A model generated the notes under the pieces. It was not told where the DNA came from and did no database searches. It was given only the letters and a program-made list of their open reading frames with translations. A stretch of 7,359 bases of DNA from T1SED10-198M sp003554345 [NCBI: Candidatus Sumerlaeota bacterium]. Its GTDB lineage: Bacteria > Sumerlaeota > T1SED10-198M. The position numbers and the translations under genes are program-made. Where the stretch lies: assembly GCA_003554345.1 (NCBI GenBank), contig PWGE01000022.1, positions 1-7,359 of the forward strand, in the 5' to 3' direction. This document shows, in pieces, positions 1 to 6,831 of the stretch; within the stretch, counting starts at the first letter, position 1, and each line of letters starts with the position of its first letter.

Positions 1-473
<473 letters not shown>

Positions 474-494
474 GGAAGAAACTGAACAGGAAAA

Positions 495-941
495 GTGGCA
501 AACATGGAAAAAGAATATCCTGAGTTAACCATAGCAATACATGCCCCGGATAAGACGGAAAAAAGAAAGGGATTTGCGGTTATTCTGCCGGAAGTAGGCG
601 GGTTGCGTGAAATAAGAGGCTATCATACATCCGGTATCGGCATGCTCGATTTTGGAGAGATGAAATTTTTCAAGGAAGAAGAAACGAAAAAACCTGAGAT
701 ATTTGCCCTGCATTACGGATTTTATAAGATATTGAACGATGAGCTTATCCTCACCGTGCATGCCATGGAAAAGATCGATGAAATTGATGTGGAACGTGCC
801 CGCAAAGCCAGGGAACGTGCTGCCCGCCGATTAGAGGAGAAAAAAGAAAAAGAGGCTGAGCTGGATGTAAAAAGGGCTCAGCTGTCTTTAAGAAGGGCAT
901 TGAACAGGATTGCCCTCTGGGAGCAGTACCGGGGCTCTTAA
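495..941 (+). CDS. atpC: F1 ATP synthase subunit epsilon, divergent
   Basis: Central-stalk subunit coupling F1 to the c-ring and often inhibiting ATP hydrolysis. It has 148 residues from GTG 495, or 145 from the ATG at 504. AGGAAAA sits 4 bases before the GTG and 13 before the ATG, so both starts are possible. The family usually has 130-140 residues. The N-terminal beta-sandwich is divergent: the usual LPGH turn appears as IRGYH (about residues 41-45), but the later core 'ALHYGFYKI..DELILTVHAMEKIDEID' aligns with the usual GGF...VTVLAD.AE..EEID stretch. The last 50 residues are a highly charged helical pair (RARKARERAARRLEEKK, then RAQLSLRRALNRIALWEQY), as expected of the epsilon C-terminal domain. 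Position directly after atpD supports the call, because sequence similarity in the N-terminal half alone would be weak. Confidence 0.9.
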   Translation: MANMEKEYPELTIAIHAPDKTEKRKGFAVILPEVGGLREIRGYHTSGIGMLDFGEMKFFKEEETKKPEIFALHYGFYKILNDELILTVHAMEKIDEIDVERARKARERAARRLEEKKEKEAELDVKRAQLSLRRALNRIALWEQYRGS

Positions 942-963
942 AAAGATGTAAAGTCCCCGCTGA

Positions 964-2661
964 ATGGGGAAATGGAAGATTGCTTTGAATATTATTGCCT
1001 CGTTCCGGGTTTTTCTCTACCTTTCTCGTCTTGTTATAACCCTGCGAAAAAACGGGTTCCCTGCTTCCCTGCAGGTCTTCAAAAAAACTGACACCGGCTT
1101 TGTTCGCTCCCGATGGGATACCCTTTTCTCCTGCCTGCCTCCGCGCCATAATGTCCTCTATGTGGTCAATGCCTGCCCTGGCTATCTTCCTTTTCCCGCA
1201 GAATTGCCCTTTTCGCTGAATGATTGCCGTGCCTTTTTACTGCGCGGAAGATATTTCTCCCCCTCTAATCCCGGCAGAGAGATCTCCGGGCGCCCCTGTT
1301 ACCTCTCCGAATGGTTCAAGTGGGCGCATGAGCATGGTTTTCGGGTCTTTTGCCGCTTTCTTGAGGACGAAACCATTGAGATGTTCCTCGTTGCCAGCTC
1401 ACTTGCCGGTAGCTTTGAGACCTTCTACCGCCGCTATAATCCTTTTTATGCCTTTTCCTGCTATGAACCCGGCCTCCCCTTCTGGTGTATTCCGGAAAAG
1501 GGCTGGTATCTGCACGATAACAGGCTGGAGTTCGATGACTTTGCTTCCCTGTACGTTCTTTCCCTGAACAGTCAGCCGGTGCGCCTCTGCCTTACCGTGA
1601 AAGGGGAGAACCCCCGAACCCAAAGAGTGCGCTTTCATAAGGAGTTTACCAGGGTCTGGGAAACAGAAGAACCTCAATTTACAGGCGATATAGACCCTGT
1701 CTGGCTCAATCCCTACCAGGGGCACGGGTTGCAGTGGGTGGTATTAGGGGATGGCGATACCCCGGTAACCTTTCATAAACACGTCTGCCGGCAGGAAATC
1801 GTTTCCCATGATGCATTCTGCAAAACGCTGGAACCGGACCGTTATCAACGGCATCGCGTGGCGGCGGAGGTGCTTGTAAAAGGAGAAAACAAGACCGGCA
1901 AAACCTGCACGGTGGGGGACTTCGGCGGCAATCCCGGCCTTCTGCACAACTTTTTGCCCCATCATCAAATCACCGTCATTGACCGGCAGCCCCTTGATTA
2001 TCCCCGGCACATGTTAGAAAAGGATCTGGAAAAAGAAGGCCGTCAATTTGATTATACCGTGGCGCTTGATGTGCTGGAACATGTGCCCCCGGCGGGTAGA
2101 AAAGAGTTTCTCAAAAAATTATACCTGTCCTCGCGCCGTGGGGTCATATTGACCTTTCCTTTTCGCGGTAAAGCCATCAAAAAAGCGGAAAAACTGCTTT
2201 TTGACTTCGAGCGCACCTTCCTGGGCAGGGAAAACCATTACCTGGCAGAGCATTTAAAGAATCCTTTACCGGATCCTGCCGTGGTGGAAGCATTCTGTAA
2301 AGAGCGCCACATTCCTTTCCGGAAATATCCGGCAGGCTGGCTGCCGCACTGGTTTTATATGCTCTTCCTGGTTATTCTGAGGGATTGTGCGCCGGAAAAG
2401 GAAAAAGAAATAAACAGCACTTTGCTTCGCTATAATCAACAGTTTGCCTCTTCCGATAACTATTCCCCTTCCTATCGTCTTTTGTGGGTGATGGGAGAAC
2501 TGGCGGAAAACCTGGAAGAGAAGGACAGAGAAGAACTGCCTATCAGGGAGCTTCACTGGTCACCCTGTTCCCTGCCTGAACTGGCCGCGAGGTATGGGCT
2601 GAAGAAAGAAGCGGAGTGGCTGGAAAGCCGGTATGAAAACCTCAAAGAGCTTACTCCCTGA
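964..2661 (+). CDS. Large protein with C-terminal class I SAM-dependent methyltransferase domain
   Basis: A 565-residue protein. A Rossmann-type methyltransferase domain starts near residue 285. Motif I is VGDFGGNPG (317-325), the acidic end of beta 2 is D340 in VIDRQ, and the beta 4 motif is DVLEHVP (369-375), typical of Methyltransf_11/23-like enzymes. The region after the fold (AEHLKNPLPD, YPAGWLPHWFYML, then an asparagine/aspartate stretch and SPSYR) resembles, from memory, methyltransferase modules attached to polysaccharide glycosyltransferases. Residues 1-280 match nothing I can name. They begin with a basic, hydrophobic helix (about 5-45) and are rich in aromatics and cysteine. Substrate is unknown; modification of a surface glycan is an inference. 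The ATG at 964 follows an in-frame TGA at 961 and has no clear Shine-Dalgarno sequence. A TTG at 985 preceded by GGAAG is an alternative start. The gene lies 22 bases after atpC and is probably in its transcript. Confidence 0.75.
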   Translation: MGKWKIALNIIASFRVFLYLSRLVITLRKNGFPASLQVFKKTDTGFVRSRWDTLFSCLPPRHNVLYVVNACPGYLPFPAELPFSLNDCRAFLLRGRYFSPSNPGREISGRPCYLSEWFKWAHEHGFRVFCRFLEDETIEMFLVASSLAGSFETFYRRYNPFYAFSCYEPGLPFWCIPEKGWYLHDNRLEFDDFASLYVLSLNSQPVRLCLTVKGENPRTQRVRFHKEFTRVWETEEPQFTGDIDPVWLNPYQGHGLQWVVLGDGDTPVTFHKHVCRQEIVSHDAFCKTLEPDRYQRHRVAAEVLVKGENKTGKTCTVGDFGGNPGLLHNFLPHHQITVIDRQPLDYPRHMLEKDLEKEGRQFDYTVALDVLEHVPPAGRKEFLKKLYLSSRRGVILTFPFRGKAIKKAEKLLFDFERTFLGRENHYLAEHLKNPLPDPAVVEAFCKERHIPFRKYPAGWLPHWFYMLFLVILRDCAPEKEKEINSTLLRYNQQFASSDNYSPSYRLLWVMGELAENLEEKDREELPIRELHWSPCSLPELAARYGLKKEAEWLESRYENLKELTP

Positions 2662-2723
2662 TAGGGCTTGCATAATGAGTCTTCTTCTGTTAAATAAAAA
2701 GCAACAAAAAGAGAGGTGGGACC

Positions 2724-3326
2724 ATGAAAATTGCGGTATTAGCGTCCGGTCGGGGCTCTAACTTTCAGGCTATCGTGGATAATATCAAATCCGGGTATCT
2801 GTCCAGGGTGGAAGTAGCGGCATTTGTGACGGACAAACCGGGGTGTCCCGCTTCTGAAATTGCCCGCGCTCATGATATACCGGTGCTTGACGTTGATCCT
2901 TCTCGTTCTTCGTCACGCCGTGTATTCGATGCCGTGCTGGTTTCCCGGCTCAGGGATTATCCGGTTGATTACGTGGTGCTGGCGGGCTACATGCGAATAC
3001 TCTCATACGTCTTTCTCAAGCATTACCCCCAGCGGGTCATCAACATCCATCCTTCGCTTCTTCCCGCTTTCCCTGGTCTGAATGCCCAGAAGAAGGCAGT
3101 GGAAGCCGGCGTAAAAATCTCAGGATGTACCGTTCACGTGGTGGACGAAGAAGTCGACCGCGGTCCCATTATCATGCAGAAAGCCGTCCCTGTTTTTGCG
3201 GATGATGATGAGCAGACCCTTTCCCGGCGCATTCTGGTGCAGGAACATCTGCTCTATTCCCGCGTGCTGAAGAATCTCAGTGAAAAAGAGATGCAGATCT
3301 CAGGGCGGACCGTTTCCTTCTCCTGA
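2724..3326 (+). CDS. purN: Phosphoribosylglycinamide formyltransferase (GAR transformylase)
   Basis: Cytosolic enzyme of de novo purine synthesis that moves a formyl group from 10-formyl-tetrahydrofolate to glycinamide ribonucleotide. Its 200 residues match the usual family length (about 190-215). Seen: the phosphate-binding start LASGRGSNFQAI (6-17), LAGYMRIL (87-93), NIHPSLLPAFPG (107-118), and the folate-binding signature GCTVHVVDEEVDRGPII (134-150). The catalytic residues known from the E. coli enzyme (Asn106, His108, Asp144) correspond to Asn107, His109 and Asp145 here, so it should be active. The ATG at 2724 is preceded by GAGAGGTGGG (2711-2720), a strong ribosome binding site. No other pur gene is visible, so it is either the end of the atp transcript or a stand-alone gene. 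It ends 14 bases from the convergent membrane-protein gene. Confidence 0.96.
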   Translation: MKIAVLASGRGSNFQAIVDNIKSGYLSRVEVAAFVTDKPGCPASEIARAHDIPVLDVDPSRSSSRRVFDAVLVSRLRDYPVDYVVLAGYMRILSYVFLKHYPQRVINIHPSLLPAFPGLNAQKKAVEAGVKISGCTVHVVDEEVDRGPIIMQKAVPVFADDDEQTLSRRILVQEHLLYSRVLKNLSEKEMQISGRTVSFS

Positions 3327-3336
3327 ACCTTTTTTG

Positions 3337-3359
3337 CCTCTTACAGCATCTGTAAAAGG
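3337..3359. repeat. Inverted repeat at the junction of two convergent genes
   Basis: TTACAG-CAT-CTGTAA is a perfect 6-bp stem with a 3-base loop. With flanking CCT/AGG and one mismatch it extends to about 10 positions. It lies just after the purN stop and covers the stop codon of the opposite-strand gene. It could help end transcription on both strands, but neither strand has the U-run of a standard intrinsic terminator after the stem (the A/T run at 3329-3335 is on the wrong side for purN), so the role is uncertain. Confidence 0.35.
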
Positions 3360-4102
3360 AGTGGAGGCAGTAATGTGACAAAACTCACCATGGCTACAAT
3401 GATAAGGATGAAAAGGAATAACTGCATTCCGCTCAACCGATGAAGGGTTTTGATGCCCCACAGGAGAAAGAGAATACCCAGCAGACCGGCTAAAAAGCTT
3501 CCCGCGACCGGCAGCACATTCAGAAGTTCCAGGAAATTCAGGTAGAGAATAAGGCGCAGGGTATGAATGAGGGGCTCCTTCGCCATCAGGAATATCCTGA
3601 GAAAAAAATGGTAGAAAAGAGCGCTGACGACATCCACCACGATAAGAGCCACCGGCATGAGGAAGAAGAAAAGGATACGAAAGTAAGGCAACTCCACAAT
3701 AGCTTCCGCTTCGGGAAATCTCTGAATAACAGGGGCTACGGCGGACTGTTCTACACCGGTTGTGAGGAGAATAATCCCGCCCACTATCCAGTGAATAAAA
3801 AAAGCGATCAGAAAAGGGCGAAGGAACCTGGTGCTCCCGGGAATCTGGCTGAAAAAGGCGGCAGGTGAGCGCAGCAGGTTCAGGAAGGTCTGTATAAATT
3901 CTTTAAGACCAAAATCTTCTTCCGCTTCCACCGCTAAGAGAGGCGGAATCTCTTCCTCTACCTCCTTCTCATGGTGAGAAGGAGACTCCATCACCGAAAT
4001 CCGGAATTCATTTTCAAAATGACAGACCGGACACCGCTGACCGGGACCAAAATTTTCAAGTTCGTCTCTGTAACCGCATCGGGCACATTCTATTCGCATC
4101 AT
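3341..4102 (-). CDS. Zinc-ribbon plus YIP1-type integral membrane protein
   Basis: A 253-residue membrane protein of unknown function. Residues 6-27 form a zinc ribbon (CARC at 6-9, CPVC at 24-27), presumably cytoplasmic. An acidic linker (EKEVEEEIPP, then EAEED) follows. The segment LLRSPAAFFSQIP (76-88) resembles the short motif that precedes the membrane part in bacterial YIP1-family proteins. About four or five hydrophobic segments follow, from LRPFLIAFFIHWIVGG (near 94) to the C-terminal LFLFILIIVAMVSFVTLL. The frame is open to an ATG at 4114, but that codon has no ribosome site and would be leaderless from the promoter proposed here. AGGGTG (4105-4110) serves the tandem ATGs at 4102 and 4099, so I place the start there. 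It is a single gene, convergent with purN and divergent from the secreted-protein gene. YIP1 assignment is by pattern only. Confidence 0.75.
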   Translation of the reverse strand: MMRIECARCGYRDELENFGPGQRCPVCHFENEFRISVMESPSHHEKEVEEEIPPLLAVEAEEDFGLKEFIQTFLNLLRSPAAFFSQIPGSTRFLRPFLIAFFIHWIVGGIILLTTGVEQSAVAPVIQRFPEAEAIVELPYFRILFFFLMPVALIVVDVVSALFYHFFLRIFLMAKEPLIHTLRLILYLNFLELLNVLPVAGSFLAGLLGILFLLWGIKTLHRLSGMQLFLFILIIVAMVSFVTLLPPLLLQML

Positions 4103-4104
4103 TA

Positions 4105-4110
4105 CACCCT
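4105..4110 (-). promoter_or_regulatory. Ribosome binding site deciding the start of the zinc-ribbon membrane protein
   Basis: AGGGTG on the minus strand. From AGGG the gap is 4 bases to the ATG at 4102 and 7 bases to the adjacent ATG at 4099. The upstream ATG at 4114 has no such site. This favours the tandem ATG pair as the true start. Confidence 0.5.
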
Positions 4111-4122
4111 GCATTTTTGCTT

Positions 4123-4150
4123 ATTATACATTATCCTGACCATTTATGAA
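4123..4150 (-). promoter_or_regulatory. Candidate sigma-70 promoter for the zinc-ribbon membrane protein
   Basis: Minus strand: a perfect -10 box TATAAT (4123-4128) and a weak -35 TTCATA (4145-4150, 4 of 6 matches) with a 16-base spacer. Transcription would start near 4115, giving a short leader before the ATG at 4102. Confidence 0.5.
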
Positions 4151-4198
4151 TGCACTTCCTGGGTTTTAGAAGAAAGATTCGATGTGAGAGGGATTTTT

Positions 4199-4215
4199 AT
4201 ATGGGAGATATGGGA
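4199..4215 (+). repeat. Tandem direct repeat ATATGGGA
   Basis: ATATGGGA occurs twice (4199-4206 and 4208-4215), one base apart. It lies between the two divergent promoter candidates. It could be a regulator site, but AT-rich DNA gives short repeats by chance. Confidence 0.3.
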
Positions 4216-4244
4216 AGTCATATTAATTATAAAAAATAAAAATG

Positions 4245-4254
4245 TAACATGTTA
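4245..4254. promoter_or_regulatory. Perfect palindrome TAACATGTTA, candidate operator
   Basis: A 10-bp perfect palindrome directly abutting the -35 hexamer proposed for the secreted-protein gene. That placement suits an activator or repressor site. No matching regulator family is recognised. Confidence 0.35.
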
Positions 4255-4282
4255 TTGCAAAATAAAACATAAATGGTATAAA
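4255..4282 (+). promoter_or_regulatory. Candidate sigma-70 promoter for the secreted protein gene
   Basis: -35 TTGCAA (4255-4260, 4 of 6) and -10 TATAAA (4277-4282, 5 of 6) with a 16-base spacer. The predicted start near 4289 leaves a leader of about 30 bases that contains the ribosome site AAAGGAG (4308-4313). The region is very AT-rich, so chance matches are likely. Confidence 0.45.
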
Positions 4283-4319
4283 GATAAGTAAAAAATCAAA
4301 ACTGATAAAGGAGTTAGCT

Positions 4320-4931
4320 ATGAAGAAGGCTTTTATTATTTACTTTTCGTTGGTATCTTTTTCTCTTTTTGCAAGATCAGAGCTTGTATTCTGGAATTTT
4401 AGTTCTGAGGACAATGTTGCCGAGAGGAGTATTGAGGCAAATGAAGATAGAACAATAGAATGGACTGCCTCTGGACAAATACCCGAATATCCGCAGGGAC
4501 CCTCAGGTACAGGCAGCTTTTCTCTCTCTCTTAGGGGCTGGGATGAAGGAGCTGAAACAAAATGCTGGATGACGGTAATTAATACGCAAGGGTATGAAAA
4601 TATTTGTGTGAGTTCTTTTCAATATAGCTCAGGCACTGGCCCCCGTTTTTTCATTTTGCAATATAAAACAAATGAAAAAGATCTATGGAATGATGTTCTT
4701 GGTGGGGATATTACAGTGGGCAGTAACTGGACAGAAGGAAGATTGAATAATTTATCTCTTCCTTTTGAGGCTAATAATCAGCAGACACTTTATCTTCGGT
4801 GGGTAATGGAAAATAATATTGGTGTAACGAGTATGACAGTACAGCCGGGAGGAACAAGTCGAATTGCCAATGTATCTATAGAAGGAGATGAAATTGAAAA
4901 TTCATCAATTGAGGATTGGTTCGAATATTAA
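4320..4931 (+). CDS. Small secreted beta-sandwich protein (GTGPR-type domain)
   Basis: A 203-residue exported protein of unknown function. The start is firm: AAAGGAG lies 6 bases before the ATG. The N-terminus is a signal peptide: MKK, a hydrophobic core AFIIYFSLVSFSLFA, and probable signal peptidase I cleavage near 19-21 (ARS before ELVFW). There is no lipobox cysteine. The mature part begins ELVFWNFSS and is rich in Ser, Thr, Asn and aromatics. The segments SSGTGPRFFILQYKT, LSLPF, TLYLRWVM and GTSRIANVSIEGDEI follow a pattern I remember from beta-sandwich domains next to lamin-tail or endonuclease modules in large secreted proteins. Here the domain stands alone, with no sorting tail or catalytic module. 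Two cysteines about 13 residues apart might form a disulphide. It is AT-rich (30-40% GC in most lines) against 50-68% around it. It is convergent with the importer permease. Confidence 0.7.
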   Translation: MKKAFIIYFSLVSFSLFARSELVFWNFSSEDNVAERSIEANEDRTIEWTASGQIPEYPQGPSGTGSFSLSLRGWDEGAETKCWMTVINTQGYENICVSSFQYSSGTGPRFFILQYKTNEKDLWNDVLGGDITVGSNWTEGRLNNLSLPFEANNQQTLYLRWVMENNIGVTSMTVQPGGTSRIANVSIEGDEIENSSIEDWFEY

Positions 4932-4978
4932 AATTAGATGGAACAAGCAGACAATAATCTTATTTTAAACCCCCTCTT

Positions 4979-5971
4979 TCACCCTCTCTCCCGACTATTG
5001 AGCAGTATTACAAAGAAAATAACCCCTCCGATGATGGAGGTGAGGATGCCGACCGGCAATTCGACCGGGGAGAGGATGGTTCGGGAAAGGGTGTCTGCCG
5101 CTACCAGGAAACAGCCTCCATATACAATGGAAAGATGGAGAAGGGACCTGTGATGGATGATGCCGGTCAGTTTGATTAAATGGGGGATGATGAGTCCGAC
5201 AAATCCGATGATGCCGCAGGTGGCAACCACGATGCTCACTGCCAGGGCGCTGAAAAAGATGCATCCTTTTTGCAACCGATACACGTCTACGCCCCGTGTC
5301 CGGGCGATTTCTTCGCCGTATGCCAGGATGTCCAGGGGAATGTGCGAATAAGAGAAGTAGATCAGCGTCACCAGGAAAACAAGCAGAAGGGGCAGAAGAG
5401 AGCTGAAGTCCAGCACCTGGATGGAGCCCATCAGCCAGCGGTCGACGACCATGTATTCGTACGGGTCGGAAATGTAACGAAGAAAGAGAATGAGCGAGCC
5501 GCTGAGAATGTTCAGGACGATGCCCACCAGGATGAAATGCAGAAGAAAGTCCGAGCGCCGGCGCCGCGCAAATGCCAGCATGCCCATCAAACACAGCAGG
5601 GCAAAAAGAAAGGCGGAAAACTGCAGGGAGTTGACGAAGCCCCAGTGCCAGGTCCAGCCCAAAATGTGCGCAAGGGTGGCGCCCAGCGAGGCTGTTCCGC
5701 TGATGCCGATGGTGTACGGCGAGACCAGCGGGTTATGGAAAAGGGTCTGCAGTACCGCCCCGCATATCGATAAAATGGCGCCTGCTAAAAAGGCGGCTGA
5801 TATGCGGTAAAAGCGCTGCCAGAAAATGATCCTTTCAAAGTCCGGTTCATGGTCGGGCAGCACTGCCCGAAAGGGGACGTTCACCGTTCCCAGGCGCAAA
5901 GAAATCAGGATGATCACCAGGAGCAATACGTAAGGAAAAATGCTGAAGAGAAGGGCGCTGTATTTTTTCAT
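4979..5971 (-). CDS. FecCD/BtuC-family ABC importer permease
   Basis: Inner-membrane permease of a type II importer for an iron-siderophore, haem, cobalamin or similar metal-chelate substrate; the sequence does not say which. Its 330 residues and multiple hydrophobic segments (about 9-10) match the family (320-350 residues). Recognisable blocks: LAGAILSICGAVLQTLFHNPLVSPYTIGISGTASLGA (start of the conserved core, given here for position near 61-97 only as LAGA...SLGA), the coupling region GIIGFVGLIIPHLIKLTG, then HHRSLLHLS, ADTLSRTI and ELPVGILTSIIGG near the end. The ATG at 5971 overlaps the TGA of the ATPase gene by 4 bases (ATGA) and lacks a strong ribosome site, so translation is probably coupled. 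No substrate-binding protein follows; the next gene downstream is the unrelated, convergent secreted protein. It is GC-rich (near 68% in places). Confidence 0.92.
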   Translation of the reverse strand: MKKYSALLFSIFPYVLLLVIILISLRLGTVNVPFRAVLPDHEPDFERIIFWQRFYRISAAFLAGAILSICGAVLQTLFHNPLVSPYTIGISGTASLGATLAHILGWTWHWGFVNSLQFSAFLFALLCLMGMLAFARRRRSDFLLHFILVGIVLNILSGSLILFLRYISDPYEYMVVDRWLMGSIQVLDFSSLLPLLLVFLVTLIYFSYSHIPLDILAYGEEIARTRGVDVYRLQKGCIFFSALAVSIVVATCGIIGFVGLIIPHLIKLTGIIHHRSLLHLSIVYGGCFLVAADTLSRTILSPVELPVGILTSIIGGVIFFVILLNSRERG

Positions 5972-6747
5972 GGCAAATAGGTGAACCGTGTTTTTTTCGT
6001 GACCTGACCCTTTTCAATGATGACCTTGCATTGAAGGGTCTCTTCCAGCGTGGACGGGTTTTCGGGTATCTTTGCCGTGGGATAAACGCCGGGTACTTTG
6101 CCCTCCTGGAAAAAGAGCACCCTGTCGGTGTACTGAAATAAAAGCTCCAGGTTGTGGGAGGAGATGAATATCAGCTGGTTCTGCTGAAGGGATGATTGTA
6201 TGATTTCTCCTAATTCCCATTGATGGGGAATGTCAAGGGAATTAAAGGGTTCGTCAAGTAGAATCAGCGGCGTTTCCTGGGCAAAAATGGAAGCCAGCAT
6301 CACCGCTTTTTGTTGTCCGCCCGAAAGATTGGAGAGGACTTTGCCCCGAAAGGGGTTGAGCTGAAAGGTGTCCATATAGTGCCGGATTTTCTGAATTTCG
6401 CCCTTCTCTTCCTGCAGGCGGGGATTGTGAGGATAACGGGCATGGTAAAGGGTTTCTTCAATGGTATAGGGAGGGAAAAAGGGTATGTGCTGGGGCAGAT
6501 AAGCCGCGTGCCGGGCAAAAGCAGAAAGAGGCAGTTCCGTCAGTTCTTCTTCTCCCAGCCGGCAGGAAAAACCTTCCGGCTCCAGCCGGCGGGCTAAAAT
6601 CTTGAGAAAAGTGCTCTTACCCGAACCGTTCAGTCCCAGCAATCCTACCACTGATGGCGAAGGGATGCTGAGCCGGGGAGCTTCTAACTGAAAAGCATCA
6701 GAAGGACGGTATCGAAAGGAAAAAGGAGAAAGGCTCAGGGTAGCCAC
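5968..6747 (-). CDS. ABC importer ATP-binding protein, FepC/BtuD type
   Basis: Cytoplasmic ATPase that powers the adjoining FecCD-type permease. It has 259 residues, normal for the family. Seen: Walker A GLNGSGKST (38-46), Q-loop LPQH (84-87), the TIEETLYHARYPHN stretch (95-108) equivalent to the 'TV.E.V..GR.PH' of FepC-like subunits, signature LSGGQ (141-145), Walker B LILLDE (161-166), D-loop SLD (170-172) and switch His198 in SSHN. All catalytic residues are present. After the signature it reads QKAVMLASIFAQ instead of the more usual QRV.IARALAQ, a mild divergence. The start is GTG at 6747, decided by AAAGGGG 5 bases upstream; the ATG two bases further up is in another frame and stops within five codons. 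It is first in the two-gene unit with the permease. Confidence 0.93.
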   Translation of the reverse strand: MATLSLSPFSFRYRPSDAFQLEAPRLSIPSPSVVGLLGLNGSGKSTFLKILARRLEPEGFSCRLGEEELTELPLSAFARHAAYLPQHIPFFPPYTIEETLYHARYPHNPRLQEEKGEIQKIRHYMDTFQLNPFRGKVLSNLSGGQQKAVMLASIFAQETPLILLDEPFNSLDIPHQWELGEIIQSSLQQNQLIFISSHNLELLFQYTDRVLFFQEGKVPGVYPTAKIPENPSTLEETLQCKVIIEKGQVTKKTRFTYLP

Positions 6748-6752
6748 ATAGA

Positions 6753-6759
6753 CCCCTTT
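6753..6759 (-). promoter_or_regulatory. Ribosome binding site deciding the GTG start of the importer ATPase
   Basis: AAAGGGG on the minus strand, within AGGAAAGGGG, with 5 bases between it and the GTG at 6747. It supports GTG initiation in place of the overlapping out-of-frame ATG at 6749. Confidence 0.6.
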
Positions 6760-6780
6760 CCTCTGTCTGTTTGAACCCTC

Positions 6781-6812
6781 TTCAGGAAACTGTCCCTTTT
6801 CCTCATCCTGAA
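6781..6812 (-). promoter_or_regulatory. Leader with two mutually exclusive hairpins before the importer genes
   Basis: On the minus strand, TTCAGGA and TCCTGAA form a perfect 7-bp inverted repeat with an 18-base loop. Inside it, AGGAAA and TTTCCT form a perfect 6-bp stem with an 8-base loop. The two share the bases TCCT, so only one can form at a time. They lie 34 bases before the GTG start. No U-run follows, so this is not an obvious attenuator. It is too short for a cobalamin riboswitch. Function is unknown. Confidence 0.35.
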
Positions 6813-6831
6813 TCCTGCGCTTTTTGCCGGT

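Noticed and set aside
751-1149. A 132-residue minus-strand frame across the atpC end and methyltransferase start
   Set aside because: It overlaps two better-supported genes and has no recognisable product.
2651-2676. Promoter before purN (CATAAT at 2671-2676)
   Set aside because: The -10 resembles consensus but no acceptable -35 lies at the right distance.
3971-4291. A plus-strand frame covering the intergenic region before the secreted protein
   Set aside because: Its first half is antisense to the zinc ribbon, and it runs through both promoter candidates; the translated tail is low-complexity.
4938-4978. Terminator between the secreted-protein gene and the permease gene
   Set aside because: Only a 5-bp AT stem with a 2-base loop can be drawn; no stable hairpin is visible on either strand.
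4995-5594. A 199-residue minus-strand frame inside the permease gene
   Set aside because: It is an out-of-frame shadow of the permease; its His/Pro/Arg-rich product is typical of a shifted reading.
5180-5773. A 197-residue open frame on the plus strand opposite the permease
   Set aside because: It is antisense to a clear FecCD permease, with a highly charged, Gln/Lys-rich product that matches no family. Long antisense frames are expected in GC-rich DNA.
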